Shown: positions 34,820-44,701, numbered from the stretch's first letter. The stretch: 64,000 bases of DNA from Planctomycetaceae bacterium (GCA_021371795.1 JAJFVK010000019.1:62001-126000), one strand, 5' to 3'. The notes: generated from the letters alone by a model not told the origin. A program made the numbers and translations.

Positions 34820-35860
34820 TTAACTTTCAAAAAGTTCTGTGTCATTCTGTTGTTTTCTATTTTTTAACGTAATACGCAGATGTTCGCACGCCTGTTCGGT
34901 AATTTCTCTGCCGCGATTCGTTCTGCGCAGAAAACCGATTTGCAGCAGATACGGTTCGACAACGTCTTCCAGCGTGTCCTTTTCCTCGCCGAGCGTTGCG
35001 GCGATTGCTTCAATACCAGCAGGGCCGCCGTTATAGATATTTGCCAGCGCACGCAGGAACGACCTGTCTAATTCATCAAGGCCGAGTTCGTCGATTTGTT
35101 CCATCTTCAGCGATGCGGTAACAATATCAGTAGTCAGTTTGCCTTTGCCTTTTACCTGCGCATAATCGCGGACGCGTTTGAGCAGTCTATTCGCAATTCG
35201 AGGCGTGCCTCTGCTTCGTGCGGCGATGAGTTCCACCGCGCCGTCCTGACAGGCAAGATTTAAAAGTTTTGCCGAGCGGGCAATTATTTCGGCAAGCTCA
35301 CCAACGCTGTAAAAATCCATGTGATACAGCATTCCGAATCTGCTGCGCAACGGTGAACTTAAAAGGCCTGCGCGTGTCGTTGCACCGATAAGTGTAAATC
35401 TTTTCAGCGGGAAATTTATAGTCTTTGCGTGCATTCCGCTGTCAACGGTAAAATCCACGCGGAAATCTTCCATCGCCGGATAAATAAATTCCTCAACGAC
35501 AGTGCTTAGTCTGTGTATCTCGTCAATAAACAAAATATCGCCGGTATTTACATTGCTCAAAAGTCCCATCACATCGCCTTGCTTTACCAGTGCCGGGCCG
35601 GAGGTTGTTTTTATCTTCGCTCCCATTTCGTTGGCGATGACGTGTGCAAGTGTTGTCTTGCCAAGTCCCGGCGGGCCGTAAAACAATATATGTTCCAGCG
35701 GTTCGCCTCTTTTTTTCGCAGCCTCGATGGCAATGCCGAGTTTTTCCTTTACGCTCTGCTGGCCGATACATTCAGTGAAATTTACCGGCCGCAGTGAAGC
35801 GTTAAAGTTCTCTTCCTGCTCGTTCATAGAATCGCTATTTAAAACTCTGTCTATTGCCAT
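34820..35860 (-). CDS. ruvB: Holliday junction branch-migration ATPase
   Basis: 346 residues. Walker A is GPPGLGKTT (62-70), the sensor region has ILFIDEIHRLS, and GATTRAGLLSSPLRSRFG is the family signature. The C-terminal winged helix ends in EPYLLQIGFLRRTNRGR. RuvB hexamers drive branch migration with RuvA. The ruvA stop codon overlaps its start, giving ruvC, PLP enzyme, ruvA, ruvB in transcription order. Confidence 0.97.
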   Translation of the reverse strand: MAIDRVLNSDSMNEQEENFNASLRPVNFTECIGQQSVKEKLGIAIEAAKKRGEPLEHILFYGPPGLGKTTLAHVIANEMGAKIKTTSGPALVKQGDVMGLLSNVNTGDILFIDEIHRLSTVVEEFIYPAMEDFRVDFTVDSGMHAKTINFPLKRFTLIGATTRAGLLSSPLRSRFGMLYHMDFYSVGELAEIIARSAKLLNLACQDGAVELIAARSRGTPRIANRLLKRVRDYAQVKGKGKLTTDIVTASLKMEQIDELGLDELDRSFLRALANIYNGGPAGIEAIAATLGEEKDTLEDVVEPYLLQIGFLRRTNRGREITEQACEHLRITLKNRKQQNDTELFES

Positions 35861-36501
35861 TAAACTTCTATTCCTTGTTTAATTCTGTAAACCAATGGTA
35901 CAAGTTCTTCCGCCGATTTAATATTCGGATGCTTTTTGCACGCGAGATTAATTAATTCAGCCGCTTCGTTTCGTTTTTCGCCCCATGCGATTAGAATTTC
36001 CAACGCCTCAATCTGGAAGCCGGCAAGTGCGGTTTCTTCCTTCGTCGATGATGTCTGAACGTCAGTGGCATAACTTATCAATTTGCCTTTCAACTCGGCA
36101 ATGATATGCTGGGCGAGTCTGTTACCAATTCCCGGCAGGGCGGTGAGCGTTTTTTGATCGCCGTTTTCCACCGCGGCGGCAACTGTCGATATCGGCATTG
36201 CCAAAGATTTCAACCCTTTCTTAATGCCGATGCCTTTTACGCTTGTATATCGCTTGAAAAAATCCTTTTCGCCGCTGCTCATGAACCCGACCATTTGCGG
36301 TATTAAATTTCCTCCGCCCGGCGTTCCTTCGTAATATTCCATTGTCGAAAGAACAATCGGTTTGCCGATTCTGCCTGCGAGCAGACTTGCCAAATATCCC
36401 GGCACAAGAACCTCATAGCAAATCTGACCGACCTGTACGAGTGCCTTGTCGCTGTCCAAGTGAACGAGTTTTCCTTCTATTTGTGCTATCATTTTATGCA
36501 A
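35860..36501 (-). CDS. ruvA: Holliday junction DNA-binding protein
   Basis: 213 residues. An N-terminal OB fold (IAQIEGKLVHLDSDKALVQV), then helix-hairpin-helix motifs (TSVKGIGIKKGLKSLA and LTALPGIGNRLAQHIIAEL), then the C-terminal RuvB-contact domain (ALEILIAWGEKRNEAAELIN). It overlaps both neighbours by a few bases, so translation of the run is coupled. Confidence 0.95.
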   Translation of the reverse strand: MHKMIAQIEGKLVHLDSDKALVQVGQICYEVLVPGYLASLLAGRIGKPIVLSTMEYYEGTPGGGNLIPQMVGFMSSGEKDFFKRYTSVKGIGIKKGLKSLAMPISTVAAAVENGDQKTLTALPGIGNRLAQHIIAELKGKLISYATDVQTSSTKEETALAGFQIEALEILIAWGEKRNEAAELINLACKKHPNIKSAEELVPLVYRIKQGIEV

Positions 36502-37678
36502 GCGCCTGATTTAAATCTTCAATAATATCTTCTGCGTTTTCGATGCCGACCGCAAGCCGTATAAGTCCGTCTTTGATTCCCAGAGCCAAACGTTCTTCTC
36601 TGGTGCTTTTGTAATAACTTACTGTGGCAGGGTGCGTAATTAACGATTCTACGCCGCCCAGACTTGGCCCGATGCAGATAATTTTCAGTTTGCTCAATAT
36701 GTCCAGTACGTATTTGACGTCGTCTTTTACTTCGAACGTAACAACGCCGCCGAAACCTTTCATCTGCTTTTTGGCAATATTGTACTGCGGATGACTTTTC
36801 AGACCGGGATAATAAGCGCGTTTAACTTTCGGATGTTTTTCGAGAAACTCTGCGACTCTTTGGCCGTTTTCGTTATGTCTTTGCATACGCAGCTCGAATG
36901 TTTTCAGGCCGCGGATAAGAAAATACGATGAGTGCGGGTCGATGCAGCCGCCGGTGATTTTCAGATATTCACGAATAGAACTGGTCAGTTCTTTTCTTCC
37001 GAGTACAACGCCGCTAAGCAGGTCGTTGTGTCCGCCGAGATATTTTGTCGCGCTGTGGATTACCAAATCAATGCCGTATTCAAGCGGCTTTTGATTGTAG
37101 GGCGTTGCGAAAGTGCTGTCGGAAATTACAAGAATTCCTCTGTCTTTGAAAATTTTCATTAGTTTGTCTAAATCCATAATGTTCAGGTATGGATTCGTAG
37201 GCGATTCGGAGAAGAATATTTTTGTGTTTGGCGTTATCGCGTTTTTTATCGCTTCATAATCGCCCATTTTTACGACGGTGCAGTCGATGTTGAATCTTTC
37301 CAGGCATTTTAACGCGAAATCAAGTGTGCGTTTATAAGCGTCGTCAGTGAGAATGATGTGGTCGCCGGATTTAAGTATCGCAAAGAGCGTAGTTGTAATC
37401 GCGCTCATACCGGTCGAGAACAGAACGGCATCCTCGGCGTTTTCCAGTGCCGCCAGCTTCCGCTCGGCTGCGACCTGTGTGGGATTACCGTATCGTCCGT
37501 ATTCGAATCTGTCTTTTACGCCCTGTGCGAGTTGTTTTATCTCGTCAACGTTCTTGAAAATAAATGTCGATGTCTGAACAATAGGCGTTGTGATTGAGCC
37601 GTATTCGTTGTATCGTATCTCGCCGGCGTGAACAGCCGTTGTTGAAAAACCTGCTTTTTTATTAACTTTTTTCTTCAT
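36494..37678 (-). CDS. Cys/Met metabolism PLP enzyme (cystathionine gamma-synthase/lyase type)
   Basis: 394 residues starting at the ATG with AAGGATTTT before it; eight further upstream codons are unlikely to be used. The fold-type I signature is AVHAGEIRYNEYGSITTPI, YGRYGNPTQVAAERKLAALE, and SATKYLGGHNDLLSGVV with the PLP-binding lysine. The family includes MetB, cystathionine gamma-lyase and methionine gamma-lyase, which sequence reading alone does not separate. It is inserted between ruvC and ruvA; cysS two genes upstream is the only sulfur-amino-acid neighbour. Confidence 0.85.
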   Translation of the reverse strand: MKKKVNKKAGFSTTAVHAGEIRYNEYGSITTPIVQTSTFIFKNVDEIKQLAQGVKDRFEYGRYGNPTQVAAERKLAALENAEDAVLFSTGMSAITTTLFAILKSGDHIILTDDAYKRTLDFALKCLERFNIDCTVVKMGDYEAIKNAITPNTKIFFSESPTNPYLNIMDLDKLMKIFKDRGILVISDSTFATPYNQKPLEYGIDLVIHSATKYLGGHNDLLSGVVLGRKELTSSIREYLKITGGCIDPHSSYFLIRGLKTFELRMQRHNENGQRVAEFLEKHPKVKRAYYPGLKSHPQYNIAKKQMKGFGGVVTFEVKDDVKYVLDILSKLKIICIGPSLGGVESLITHPATVSYYKSTREERLALGIKDGLIRLAVGIENAEDIIEDLNQALA

Positions 37679-37705
37679 AAAATCCTTTTTAAGTCTAATC
37701 ATGCG

Positions 37706-38176
37706 TCAAATCGTATTCGCACAGCAAAGCGCCGCTGCGATCGCGTCGGCGACATCCGCCGGTTCGGGCACTTTCGCCAGACCCAGCAGACTTTTAATGC
37801 TGTTCTGCATCTGCAATTTCGATGCTCTTCCATTTCCTGTCAGCGACTTTTTTATTCTCGTCGCCGCGAAACTTTTGATGCTTGTGCCGTTCCTGCACGC
37901 CGCCTCAAGTATAACACCTCTTGCGTGTCCCATCAAGATTGCGGTTTTCGGATGGGCATAGTGCGAATACAACTCTTCGACCGATATATATTCCGGCCGG
38001 AACTTCGCCAGCAGCGAATTTATATCCTGCGCGATTTGCACGAGTCTTTTTTCTATAGGCAGTTTTGTATTTGTTCGGCAAATACCAGCCTCGAGCAGCT
38101 TCATATTGTTCCTGTCTGCGTCGATAACAGCATATCCGCAAATATGCAGGCCGGGGTCAATGCCGAGAATAATCAT
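37706..38176 (-). CDS. ruvC: Crossover junction endodeoxyribonuclease
   Basis: 156 residues. The RNase H-like resolvase acidic residues appear in ILGIDPGLH (Asp7), SVEELYSHYAHPKTA and the final VADAIAAALC. It cuts Holliday junctions symmetrically in concert with RuvAB. It overlaps the cysS stop by one base. Confidence 0.95.
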   Translation of the reverse strand: MIILGIDPGLHICGYAVIDADRNNMKLLEAGICRTNTKLPIEKRLVQIAQDINSLLAKFRPEYISVEELYSHYAHPKTAILMGHARGVILEAACRNGTSIKSFAATRIKKSLTGNGRASKLQMQNSIKSLLGLAKVPEPADVADAIAAALCCANTI

Positions 38177-39609
38177 TAATTTTCTCCGGCTTTTTTGAGT
38201 TTATAACCACCGCCGGGAATATCTGCGACCGTCCAGCCAAGAGCGGTAAGTTCGGCGCGGACAGTGTCAGCGGCTTTGAAGTCTTTTGCAGCTTTTGCGG
38301 CTTTGCGTTTTTCCGCAAGCTCTATGATATTCGCTGGAATTTCACTTTTGCCTGCCGCTTCGAGAATGCCAAGAACCGAATCGATTTTGTTTATGGTGTC
38401 CAGCAGGGCGGAAGCCTCGGCGGAATTTGCATCCTGTGCCTTGTTTGCTTCGCGAAGAAAATCAAACACAACTGCCAATGCTTTGGAGATATTCAAATCA
38501 TCAGACAATGCTTCATCGAAATCTTTCAGGCAATTATCAGACAAATCCTTTATCTGTTGGCTGACTTCGCCTGCTTTTGCGGTGCTTTTCAACTCGGCGA
38601 GTCTATTTGCGCATTGTTGAATCTTGTCAATTGCCTGCTCGGCGGCTTTTATGCCTTCGAACGTAAAGTTATAATTCTGTCTGTAATGCGACGAGATAAG
38701 AGAATATCTAATCGCATTCTTTTTGAATCCTTTTTCGACAAGCTCCTGAATCGTGTAGAGATTGCCTTTGGATTTCGACATTTTTTCGCCATCGAACATC
38801 AGGAATCTTGTATGCAGCCAGTAATGCACGAATTTTTTACCGCTCGCCGCTTCGGACTGCGCAATTTCGCATTCGTGATGCGGGAAAATGTTGTCTTCGC
38901 CGCCGGTGTGGATGTCGAATTCGGCACCGAGATATTTAGAACTCATCGCCGAACACTCGATATGCCAGCCGGGGAAACCATTGCCCCAGGGGCTCGGCCA
39001 CTGCTGTAAATGTTTCGGGTCGTGTTTCCACAATGCGAAATCCTGCGGATTTTTCTTTTCCTGATTTATTTCTATTCTTGCACCGGCGTTTACATCTTCA
39101 AGCGTGTTGCCGGAGAGTTGGCCGTAGTTTTTGAACTTCGTAACATCGTAATAAACGTTGTTTCCGACAACATAAGCATAACCCTTGTCAATCAGCGATT
39201 GAACCATCTCAATCATTTCTTTGATATGCTCTGTTGCTTTTGGATGTTTGTCAGGCGATTTAATATTGAGCAGTTTGCTTGCCTGCATGAATGAGTCTGT
39301 ATAAAACTGCGCGATTTCCAGCGGGTTTTTCTTCTGTTTTTTGGCGGCTTCTTCGAGTTTATCTGCGCCTTCGTCTGCGTCGTCAACCAAATGGCCGACG
39401 TCGGTAATGTTCATAATGTGCGTAACTTTAAAGCCTTTGAACTCGAGGAATCGCTTGAGCAGGTCAGCAACGAGAAAGCTCCTGAAATTGCCAATATGCG
39501 GATGCGAATAAACCGTCGGCCCGCAACTGTACATTCCGACACGGCCTTCCTGAAGAGGTTTAAATATTTCTATTTTTTTTGATAATGTATTGTAAAGTTT
39601 TATATCCAT
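38176..39609 (-). CDS. cysS: Cysteinyl-tRNA synthetase
   Basis: 477 residues. Class I motifs are [13 protein letters not shown] (residues 29-41, HIGH equivalent) and EKMSKSKGN. Zinc ligands are the Cys of MYSCGPT, the WHIECSAMS cysteine and [14 protein letters not shown]. The C-terminal anticodon domain ends with [23 protein letters not shown] (key part: [11 protein letters not shown]). It heads the ruvC-ruvA-ruvB run. Confidence 0.97.
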   Translation of the reverse strand: MDIKLYNTLSKKIEIFKPLQEGRVGMYSCGPTVYSHPHIGNFRSFLVADLLKRFLEFKGFKVTHIMNITDVGHLVDDADEGADKLEEAAKKQKKNPLEIAQFYTDSFMQASKLLNIKSPDKHPKATEHIKEMIEMVQSLIDKGYAYVVGNNVYYDVTKFKNYGQLSGNTLEDVNAGARIEINQEKKNPQDFALWKHDPKHLQQWPSPWGNGFPGWHIECSAMSSKYLGAEFDIHTGGEDNIFPHHECEIAQSEAASGKKFVHYWLHTRFLMFDGEKMSKSKGNLYTIQELVEKGFKKNAIRYSLISSHYRQNYNFTFEGIKAAEQAIDKIQQCANRLAELKSTAKAGEVSQQIKDLSDNCLKDFDEALSDDLNISKALAVVFDFLREANKAQDANSAEASALLDTINKIDSVLGILEAAGKSEIPANIIELAEKRKAAKAAKDFKAADTVRAELTALGWTVADIPGGGYKLKKAGEN

Positions 39610-39618
39610 TCAAATACC

Positions 39619-39671
39619 TTTTGGGGATAGGGTTTAGGGGGTATGGTTCAGTGAACTGTACCCTATACCCT
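39619..39671. repeat. Long imperfect inverted repeat between ispF and cysS
   Basis: GGGATAGGG...GGGGGTATGG-TTCAGTGAA-CTGTACCCTATACCC...TTCCC forms a hairpin of about 25 imperfect pairs around a TTCA/TGAA tip, followed by another CCCTATACCCTATAAT. It fills the spacer and probably shapes or terminates the ispF transcript before cysS. Confidence 0.5.
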
Positions 39672-39683
39672 GTTCCCTATACC

Positions 39684-40196
39684 CTATAATGTTCTTTTTA
39701 TTCTTCTTCTCAAAAGTACGTTCGCCATCGCGGAAATTGCCAGGCCGTTGCCGACTTCGCCGAGGCCTTCGTTTGTTTTTGCTTTGACGTTTACATTCAC
39801 AAAATCAATGCCGAACAAATCCGCGATACATCTTTTCATCTGCATTTTGTATTGGCCGAGTTTCGGCTCTTCAGCGTTGACGATAATATCGATATTTACA
39901 ACTTCCCAATTTTTGGAAGCGATATAATCTCTCGTTTTGAGTGTCAGTTCCTTGCTGTCGATATTTTTAAACTGCGGGTCGCTGTCAGGGAAAAGCATTC
40001 CGATATCGCCCATACCGGCTGCGCCGACAACAGCGTCAATCAACGCGTGCAGCACGACATCGCCGTCAGAATGCGCAAGTAGCCCTCTGTCAAAAGGGAC
40101 CGTGACTCCGCCGAGCTTTAGTTCTCTTCCTTCGACGAGTCGGTGAATGTCGGTGCCGATGCCTGTTCGATATTCATAGTTTAAATCACTAATCAC
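39684..40196 (-). CDS. ispF: 2-C-methyl-D-erythritol 2,4-cyclodiphosphate synthase
   Basis: 170 residues. RTGIGTDIHRLVEG and LLAHSDGDVVLHALIDAVVGAAG carry the zinc-binding Asp and His residues; DIGMLFPDSDP and KAKTNEGLGEVG complete the family pattern. It makes the cyclodiphosphate of the MEP isoprenoid pathway, as dxr does earlier. It overlaps hisB by 4 bases. Confidence 0.96.
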   Translation of the reverse strand: MISDLNYEYRTGIGTDIHRLVEGRELKLGGVTVPFDRGLLAHSDGDVVLHALIDAVVGAAGMGDIGMLFPDSDPQFKNIDSKELTLKTRDYIASKNWEVVNIDIIVNAEEPKLGQYKMQMKRCIADLFGIDFVNVNVKAKTNEGLGEVGNGLAISAMANVLLRRRIKRTL

Positions 40197-40777
40197 AGAG
40201 AACCCTTTGTGCTTGGAATATCTTTGCCAACAATTTTAACGGCCTGGCCGAGCGCTTGGCCGATTCCCTTAAAAATCGCCTCGGCAATATGATGGCTGTT
40301 TGTTCCATGTGGAACAGTTATATGCAAATTAAACTTGCCGTGATTTGCGAAACTTCGCAGCAATTCTTCAACGCACTCGACGTCGAAATCGCCGATTTTT
40401 TCAGTTCTGTATTGAACGTTGTAAACGCAAAACGGTCGGCCGGACAAATCCAATGCGATGTTCGCCAGGGCGTCTTCCATCGGCACAGCACTGTTGCCGT
40501 AACGTGCGATGCCTTTTTTATCGCCGAGTGCCTGCATAAACGCTTCGCCCAGACAAATCGCGACATCCTCAACTGTGTGGTGCTGGTCAACTTCAAGGTC
40601 GCCTTTGGCTTTGAGCGTTATGTCGATTTTGCTGTGCTTGCTCAAGTGCGAAAGCATGTGGTCGAGAAAGCCTATGCCTGTGTTTAAATCGTATTTGCCT
40701 TGGCCATCAAGGTTGATTTGAAGATTGATATCCGTTTCGTTTGTCTTGCGTGAAATTTTTGCTTTTCTGTCAGCCAT
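40193..40777 (-). CDS. hisB: Imidazoleglycerol-phosphate dehydratase
   Basis: 194 residues, monofunctional (no phosphatase domain). The two Mn-binding repeats read GFLDHMLSHLSKHS and DQHHTVEDVAICLGEA, then the second half has SGRPFCVYN, VEELLRSFA and GTNSHHIAEAIFKGIG. It catalyses the sixth histidine-biosynthesis step. hisC lies 3 bases upstream, so the two are cotranscribed. Confidence 0.96.
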   Translation of the reverse strand: MADRKAKISRKTNETDINLQINLDGQGKYDLNTGIGFLDHMLSHLSKHSKIDITLKAKGDLEVDQHHTVEDVAICLGEAFMQALGDKKGIARYGNSAVPMEDALANIALDLSGRPFCVYNVQYRTEKIGDFDVECVEELLRSFANHGKFNLHITVPHGTNSHHIAEAIFKGIGQALGQAVKIVGKDIPSTKGSL

Positions 40778-40780
40778 TGC

Positions 40781-41830
40781 TCATTCCTTTGAAAGAATTT
40801 CCTCTAATGCTGTTATTAGTTTTTTGTTTTCTTCAGCCGTTCCGACTGAAATTCTCAATTTGTCTTTTATATCGGGATACGCCCAGTAGCGGACGTATAT
40901 ATTGCGCTCTTTTAATTTTTCGTAAACATCTATCGCACGCATTTTGACAGATTTTGCGAAAACAAAATTCGTCTGGCTTTGCGGCACTTCAAAACCAAGC
41001 TGTTTGAGCTTTTCGGTCAGTAACTTGCGTTCTTTTTTGACTTTCGCGATGGTTTCCTTGTGATATTTCTGGTCTTCAATAGCTGCCGTCGCGGCCGCAA
41101 TCGCCAAAGCATCGACGTTGTACGAATCCTTTACTTTCATCAAACCTTTAATCAGGTTCTTATTCGCGATGCCGAAACCGAATCTCAAACCTGCCAGCGA
41201 ATAGCCCTTGCTTAATGAACGAAGAATAATTACGTTTTCCAGATTTTTTGCAAGTTCCAGGCAATTGCTTTCGGCAAAATCGACATACGCCTCGTCTATC
41301 AGAAGCACGCCTTTAATTTCCTGCGCGAGCTGTCGCAATTCCTGCGCTTTAATAAATGTTCCGCTCGGCGCGTTTGGATTGCAAACAATAGTAAGTGCTG
41401 CGTCTGCGGAAACTAATTTCGGCGGAAGATTAAACTCACTGTCGAACGGAATTTCGATAGCAGGGCAGTTTTGTATTCTTGCCAGTTCCGGATACAGCGA
41501 ATATGTCGGAGTTGGGTATGCCACCGGACGGTTCTCATCGCAAATTGCGCGGATTGCCATATTTAATAAGTCGTCGCCGCCGTTTGTGCAGATAATATTT
41601 TCAGGTTCAACGCCGAAAAGTTTCGCGGCTGCCTGCCTGAACGTATCGCCCATCGGCTGCGGATACTTTCGCAACTGCGGCGGCAAAAGATCCCGGATTG
41701 CCTCAAGTACTTTCGGACTCGGAGGATACGGATTTTCATTGGTGTTAAGTTTGACGACTTCAGAGTCGGCAGGTTGAAAGCCGGGCTCGTAGCCGGTCAT
41801 TTTTTCTATATTTTCACGGAAATAACTCAT
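40781..41830 (-). CDS. hisC: Histidinol-phosphate aminotransferase
   Basis: 349 residues. LNTNENPYPPSPKVLEA, NGGDDLLNMAIRA, VCNPNAPSGT and the PLP-lysine segment RSLSKGYSLAGLRFGF identify the class II aminotransferase HisC. It lies directly upstream of hisB; no other histidine genes are in the window. Confidence 0.94.
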   Translation of the reverse strand: MSYFRENIEKMTGYEPGFQPADSEVVKLNTNENPYPPSPKVLEAIRDLLPPQLRKYPQPMGDTFRQAAAKLFGVEPENIICTNGGDDLLNMAIRAICDENRPVAYPTPTYSLYPELARIQNCPAIEIPFDSEFNLPPKLVSADAALTIVCNPNAPSGTFIKAQELRQLAQEIKGVLLIDEAYVDFAESNCLELAKNLENVIILRSLSKGYSLAGLRFGFGIANKNLIKGLMKVKDSYNVDALAIAAATAAIEDQKYHKETIAKVKKERKLLTEKLKQLGFEVPQSQTNFVFAKSVKMRAIDVYEKLKERNIYVRYWAYPDIKDKLRISVGTAEENKKLITALEEILSKE

Positions 41831-41896
41831 AGACAGGGAATTATACGCAGAAAAATGCCGTTTGGAAAGTGAGATTTTATGACGTTTTAAATGTTG

Positions 41897-42763
41897 TTAC
41901 TTCTTACAGCAATAATCAATCAGACGGGCGATTTCATTTCGCAGGTCTTTACGGTGTACAATCATATCGACAAAGCCATGTTCGAGCAAAAACTCGGCTC
42001 TCTGAAAACCTTCCGGCAGTTCAACCTTTATCGTTTCGTAAATCGTTCTTGGACCCGCAAAACCGATTAAAGCACCGGGTTCGGCTATGATAATATCGCC
42101 TAACATCGCATAACTTGCTGTCACGCCGCCAGTTGTGGGGTCTGTGAGCAGGGAAATGAACAGGCCGCCGTTGTCGTCTAATTTTGCCAGAGCGGCACTG
42201 GTTTTGGCCATCTGGGCGAGAGAAACGACGCCTTCGTGCATTCTTGCGCCGCCGGTCGCGCTTACGACTAAAAGAGGCAATTTGTCTTCTATCGCTTTTT
42301 CAATGGCAGAGCAGAGCTTTTCGCCGACAACCGCACCCATCGAGCCGCCAAGATAGTTAAAATCCATAACGGCCATCATAATTGGACGGCCTTTAATAAA
42401 GGCTTTGCCGACCAGCATTGCTTCTTTGCCGGCAGCGACTTTCTCGGATGCCTTTGCGCGTTCCTTGTATGTTGTGCCGCGGAATGTGAAATTCAGCGGG
42501 TCTGCTGTAACCATATTCGCCAAAAACTCTTCAAATGTGCCTTCGTCAGCCAAGTACGCAATGCGGTCCTTTGCGCCAACGCGGAAATGATAATTACACT
42601 CGGGACAAATGTCCTGATTTTCTGTAACTGCTTTTTTGAAAAGCATTTTCGAGCAGCCCGGACACTTAATCCAAAGGCCTGCCGGCATTTCCTTACGCGG
42701 CTTTAAACTAAAGCCATCCCATTGTGATTGTGGTTTTTTCGCCATTTTTTCCGTAATGTTCAT
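41897..42763 (-). CDS. accD: Acetyl-CoA carboxylase carboxyltransferase subunit beta
   Basis: 288 residues. A four-cysteine zinc ribbon (Cys34, 37, 53, 56 in CPGCSKM and CPECNYH) precedes the crotonase-like carboxyltransferase fold with VVSATGGARMHEGVVSLAQM and TDPTTGGVTASYAMLGDI. It transfers CO2 from biotin to acetyl-CoA with AccA, starting fatty-acid synthesis. About 65 bases separate it from hisC. Confidence 0.96.
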   Translation of the reverse strand: MNITEKMAKKPQSQWDGFSLKPRKEMPAGLWIKCPGCSKMLFKKAVTENQDICPECNYHFRVGAKDRIAYLADEGTFEEFLANMVTADPLNFTFRGTTYKERAKASEKVAAGKEAMLVGKAFIKGRPIMMAVMDFNYLGGSMGAVVGEKLCSAIEKAIEDKLPLLVVSATGGARMHEGVVSLAQMAKTSAALAKLDDNGGLFISLLTDPTTGGVTASYAMLGDIIIAEPGALIGFAGPRTIYETIKVELPEGFQRAEFLLEHGFVDMIVHRKDLRNEIARLIDYCCKK

Positions 42764-42914
42764 AGTTAATTAGGGTTCAGAGGTCAGGGGACAGCGTATA
42801 GTCCGCCTAAACAAACCGGCGAGATATTAACATAAAAACAACTTAAAATCGAGTGTAAATTTGCCGGAATACCAAAAGATCGATGAGTTAAATTGTTGGC
42901 CTTTTTCGGCACAA

Positions 42915-44609
42915 TTATTTTTTCGCGAGCATTTCCAATAACTGGCGGCGAGTTTGACGGAATGTCTTAATGTTCACGTTGTATTCATCAAATGCTGCAA
43001 CGTGCTTTGCGGCAAGTCTCATCGCGGCATCGGGATTCGATTCGGCTAACATACTCAAAAGCTCGTAATCGTCCACGCCGTCACGCAACGCCTCAAAACG
43101 AATCGAATCAAGCGGGCCATCTATGCCGGGGTAAACTATCCACTCGTCGCCGTCCGGCATTTTTGTGTGCTCAAAGCCAATGTTTTTATACGGATTGTTG
43201 TTCCAGAAATTATAGCCCCAGTGGAGATAGCCGGTAATGCCGTATCTGAAATTTATCCAGTGCAAAATCCGCGTCTTCAGTAACGGCAGTTCAAGGAAGC
43301 GATTGGCAAATTCGCCCTGCGGATACATGCACGTGTAAAACCAGACTTCATCACCTGAACGCTGACGTTGTTTATAAAAATCGAAATTCTGCTTGAGGTA
43401 ATTAAGCTGCGGAACCCATATATTAATCGGCTCGGTCAGCTTCGTGGTGTGGCAGGCTTCTATGATTTTAAACTGCGGAGCATATTTGCGAACCAGTTTG
43501 ACAAACGAGTCGTAACTTTTCGCATTTCCGACTATCGGTTCGTCGGCGATGTGCTGGTAGTAGATGTTCAGCCAGTTGTTCCGTTTGAGATGCTCGGCAA
43601 GTGCGGGCAGAAACTGTGAATAAAAATCAACGGCCTCGGCACTGGACGGCTCGGCGCCGGTTTTTATGAATTTGCCGAATTTTAATTTGTAAATATAAGT
43701 CTCGAACTGGTTCGTCCATTCGTTGTTTATCCTGCCGCCGAGATGGCCGCCTTCGATTCTGCCAATTACGCCTTCATTGATGAAAATTCTGACGGCACGG
43801 TCGAAATTAGTAAAATCAAACTTAAATCTGCCATCCGGTGCGAAAGAGTATTCTGTCATTTCAAGCGGCGAAATCAACGCCATATTCAGGCGATGCTGCG
43901 CCATATTGCGGGCGTACTTACGCATCAAATCCCAATATGTCGGCGAAAATTTTTCCAGTTTGGCAAGATTAGCGTCAGTGGATTCTGTCTGGCGGTACCT
44001 GCTCATATAAAACCAGTTCGTCAGCCAAAGACGCGATTTGCCGAGTGTAACATCGTAAACCTTTACGTGGATTGTAATGCTCGATGTGAGAGGTTGGCCG
44101 GCAGCTAAACCTGCGATTTTTATACTGCCTGTATAAATGCCTGGCGCGGTGTTTGTCGGGATTTCTATTGTGAGCCATATCGGCTGATTTTGATTTGGTT
44201 CAAGTGTTATCGTTTTGTCGTCGAGCAAAATGTCCGGACACATAGCAGGGGGACTAACGAGGCGATCTGAGGATGGTTCGGCGGCAGAGAGTTTGTAAGG
44301 GATATAGCCGACGAAACGTATTTTGATGTTTTCGAGTTTGTGAGTTTTGTTGAGCATTAACGGTTCAAGCGAAGCAGTTAATGATTCTACTTTTTTGTCA
44401 GAGCGGACGACGATTTGCAGCGTCGCGTATTCGCCGCGAGCGACTTCGGTAAATGGCACATCGGAATTAGTAAGCTGTGTGTCTTTAAAAACTTTTGTCA
44501 GAGGGTCGATTGTCCATGTTTGCAGATGTGGATTACAATGGGCTGTGGCAGTAAATAAAAATAGTAAAGCAAAAATTGATATCCAGTGGCATATTGATTT
44601 ATGCTGCAT
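42915..44609 (-). CDS. Secreted DUF4091/GH123-like glycan hydrolase candidate
   Basis: 564 residues. A signal peptide (HWISIFALLFLFTATAHC) is followed by a beta-sandwich domain (about 30-190; ARGEYATLQIVVRS, APGIYTGSIKI) and a TIM-barrel-like part ending in DUF4091 (LHWINFRYGITGYLHWGYNFW, YPGIDGPLDSIRFEALRDG). The adjacent acidic pair in YQHIADEPIVG matches the Asp-Glu pair of GH123 N-acetylgalactosaminidases. The specific substrate is not known. Tandem terminators insulate it from pgk. Confidence 0.75.
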   Translation of the reverse strand: MQHKSICHWISIFALLFLFTATAHCNPHLQTWTIDPLTKVFKDTQLTNSDVPFTEVARGEYATLQIVVRSDKKVESLTASLEPLMLNKTHKLENIKIRFVGYIPYKLSAAEPSSDRLVSPPAMCPDILLDDKTITLEPNQNQPIWLTIEIPTNTAPGIYTGSIKIAGLAAGQPLTSSITIHVKVYDVTLGKSRLWLTNWFYMSRYRQTESTDANLAKLEKFSPTYWDLMRKYARNMAQHRLNMALISPLEMTEYSFAPDGRFKFDFTNFDRAVRIFINEGVIGRIEGGHLGGRINNEWTNQFETYIYKLKFGKFIKTGAEPSSAEAVDFYSQFLPALAEHLKRNNWLNIYYQHIADEPIVGNAKSYDSFVKLVRKYAPQFKIIEACHTTKLTEPINIWVPQLNYLKQNFDFYKQRQRSGDEVWFYTCMYPQGEFANRFLELPLLKTRILHWINFRYGITGYLHWGYNFWNNNPYKNIGFEHTKMPDGDEWIVYPGIDGPLDSIRFEALRDGVDDYELLSMLAESNPDAAMRLAAKHVAAFDEYNVNIKTFRQTRRQLLEMLAKK

Positions 44610-44630
44610 TTTTTTTCTCCGTAATACAAT

Positions 44631-44664
44631 AAAAAAGGCCGATGGGTGAAATCAGCGGCCTTTT
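44631..44664 (-). terminator. Intrinsic terminator (second of two after pgk)
   Basis: AAAAGGCCG and CGGCCTTTT pair around a 14-base loop; on the minus strand the stem is followed by TTTTTT. The A-rich foot makes it potentially bidirectional. It stands between pgk and the DUF4091 gene. Confidence 0.75.
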
Positions 44665-44676
44665 GGGATTTATCAT

Positions 44677-44701
44677 AAAACCCCCGGCACGGGTCCGGGG
44701 G
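44677..44701 (-). terminator. Intrinsic terminator of pgk
   Basis: CCCCCGG and CCGGGGG pair around CACGGGT, with TTTT following on the minus strand, 15 bases after the pgk stop codon. Confidence 0.75.
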
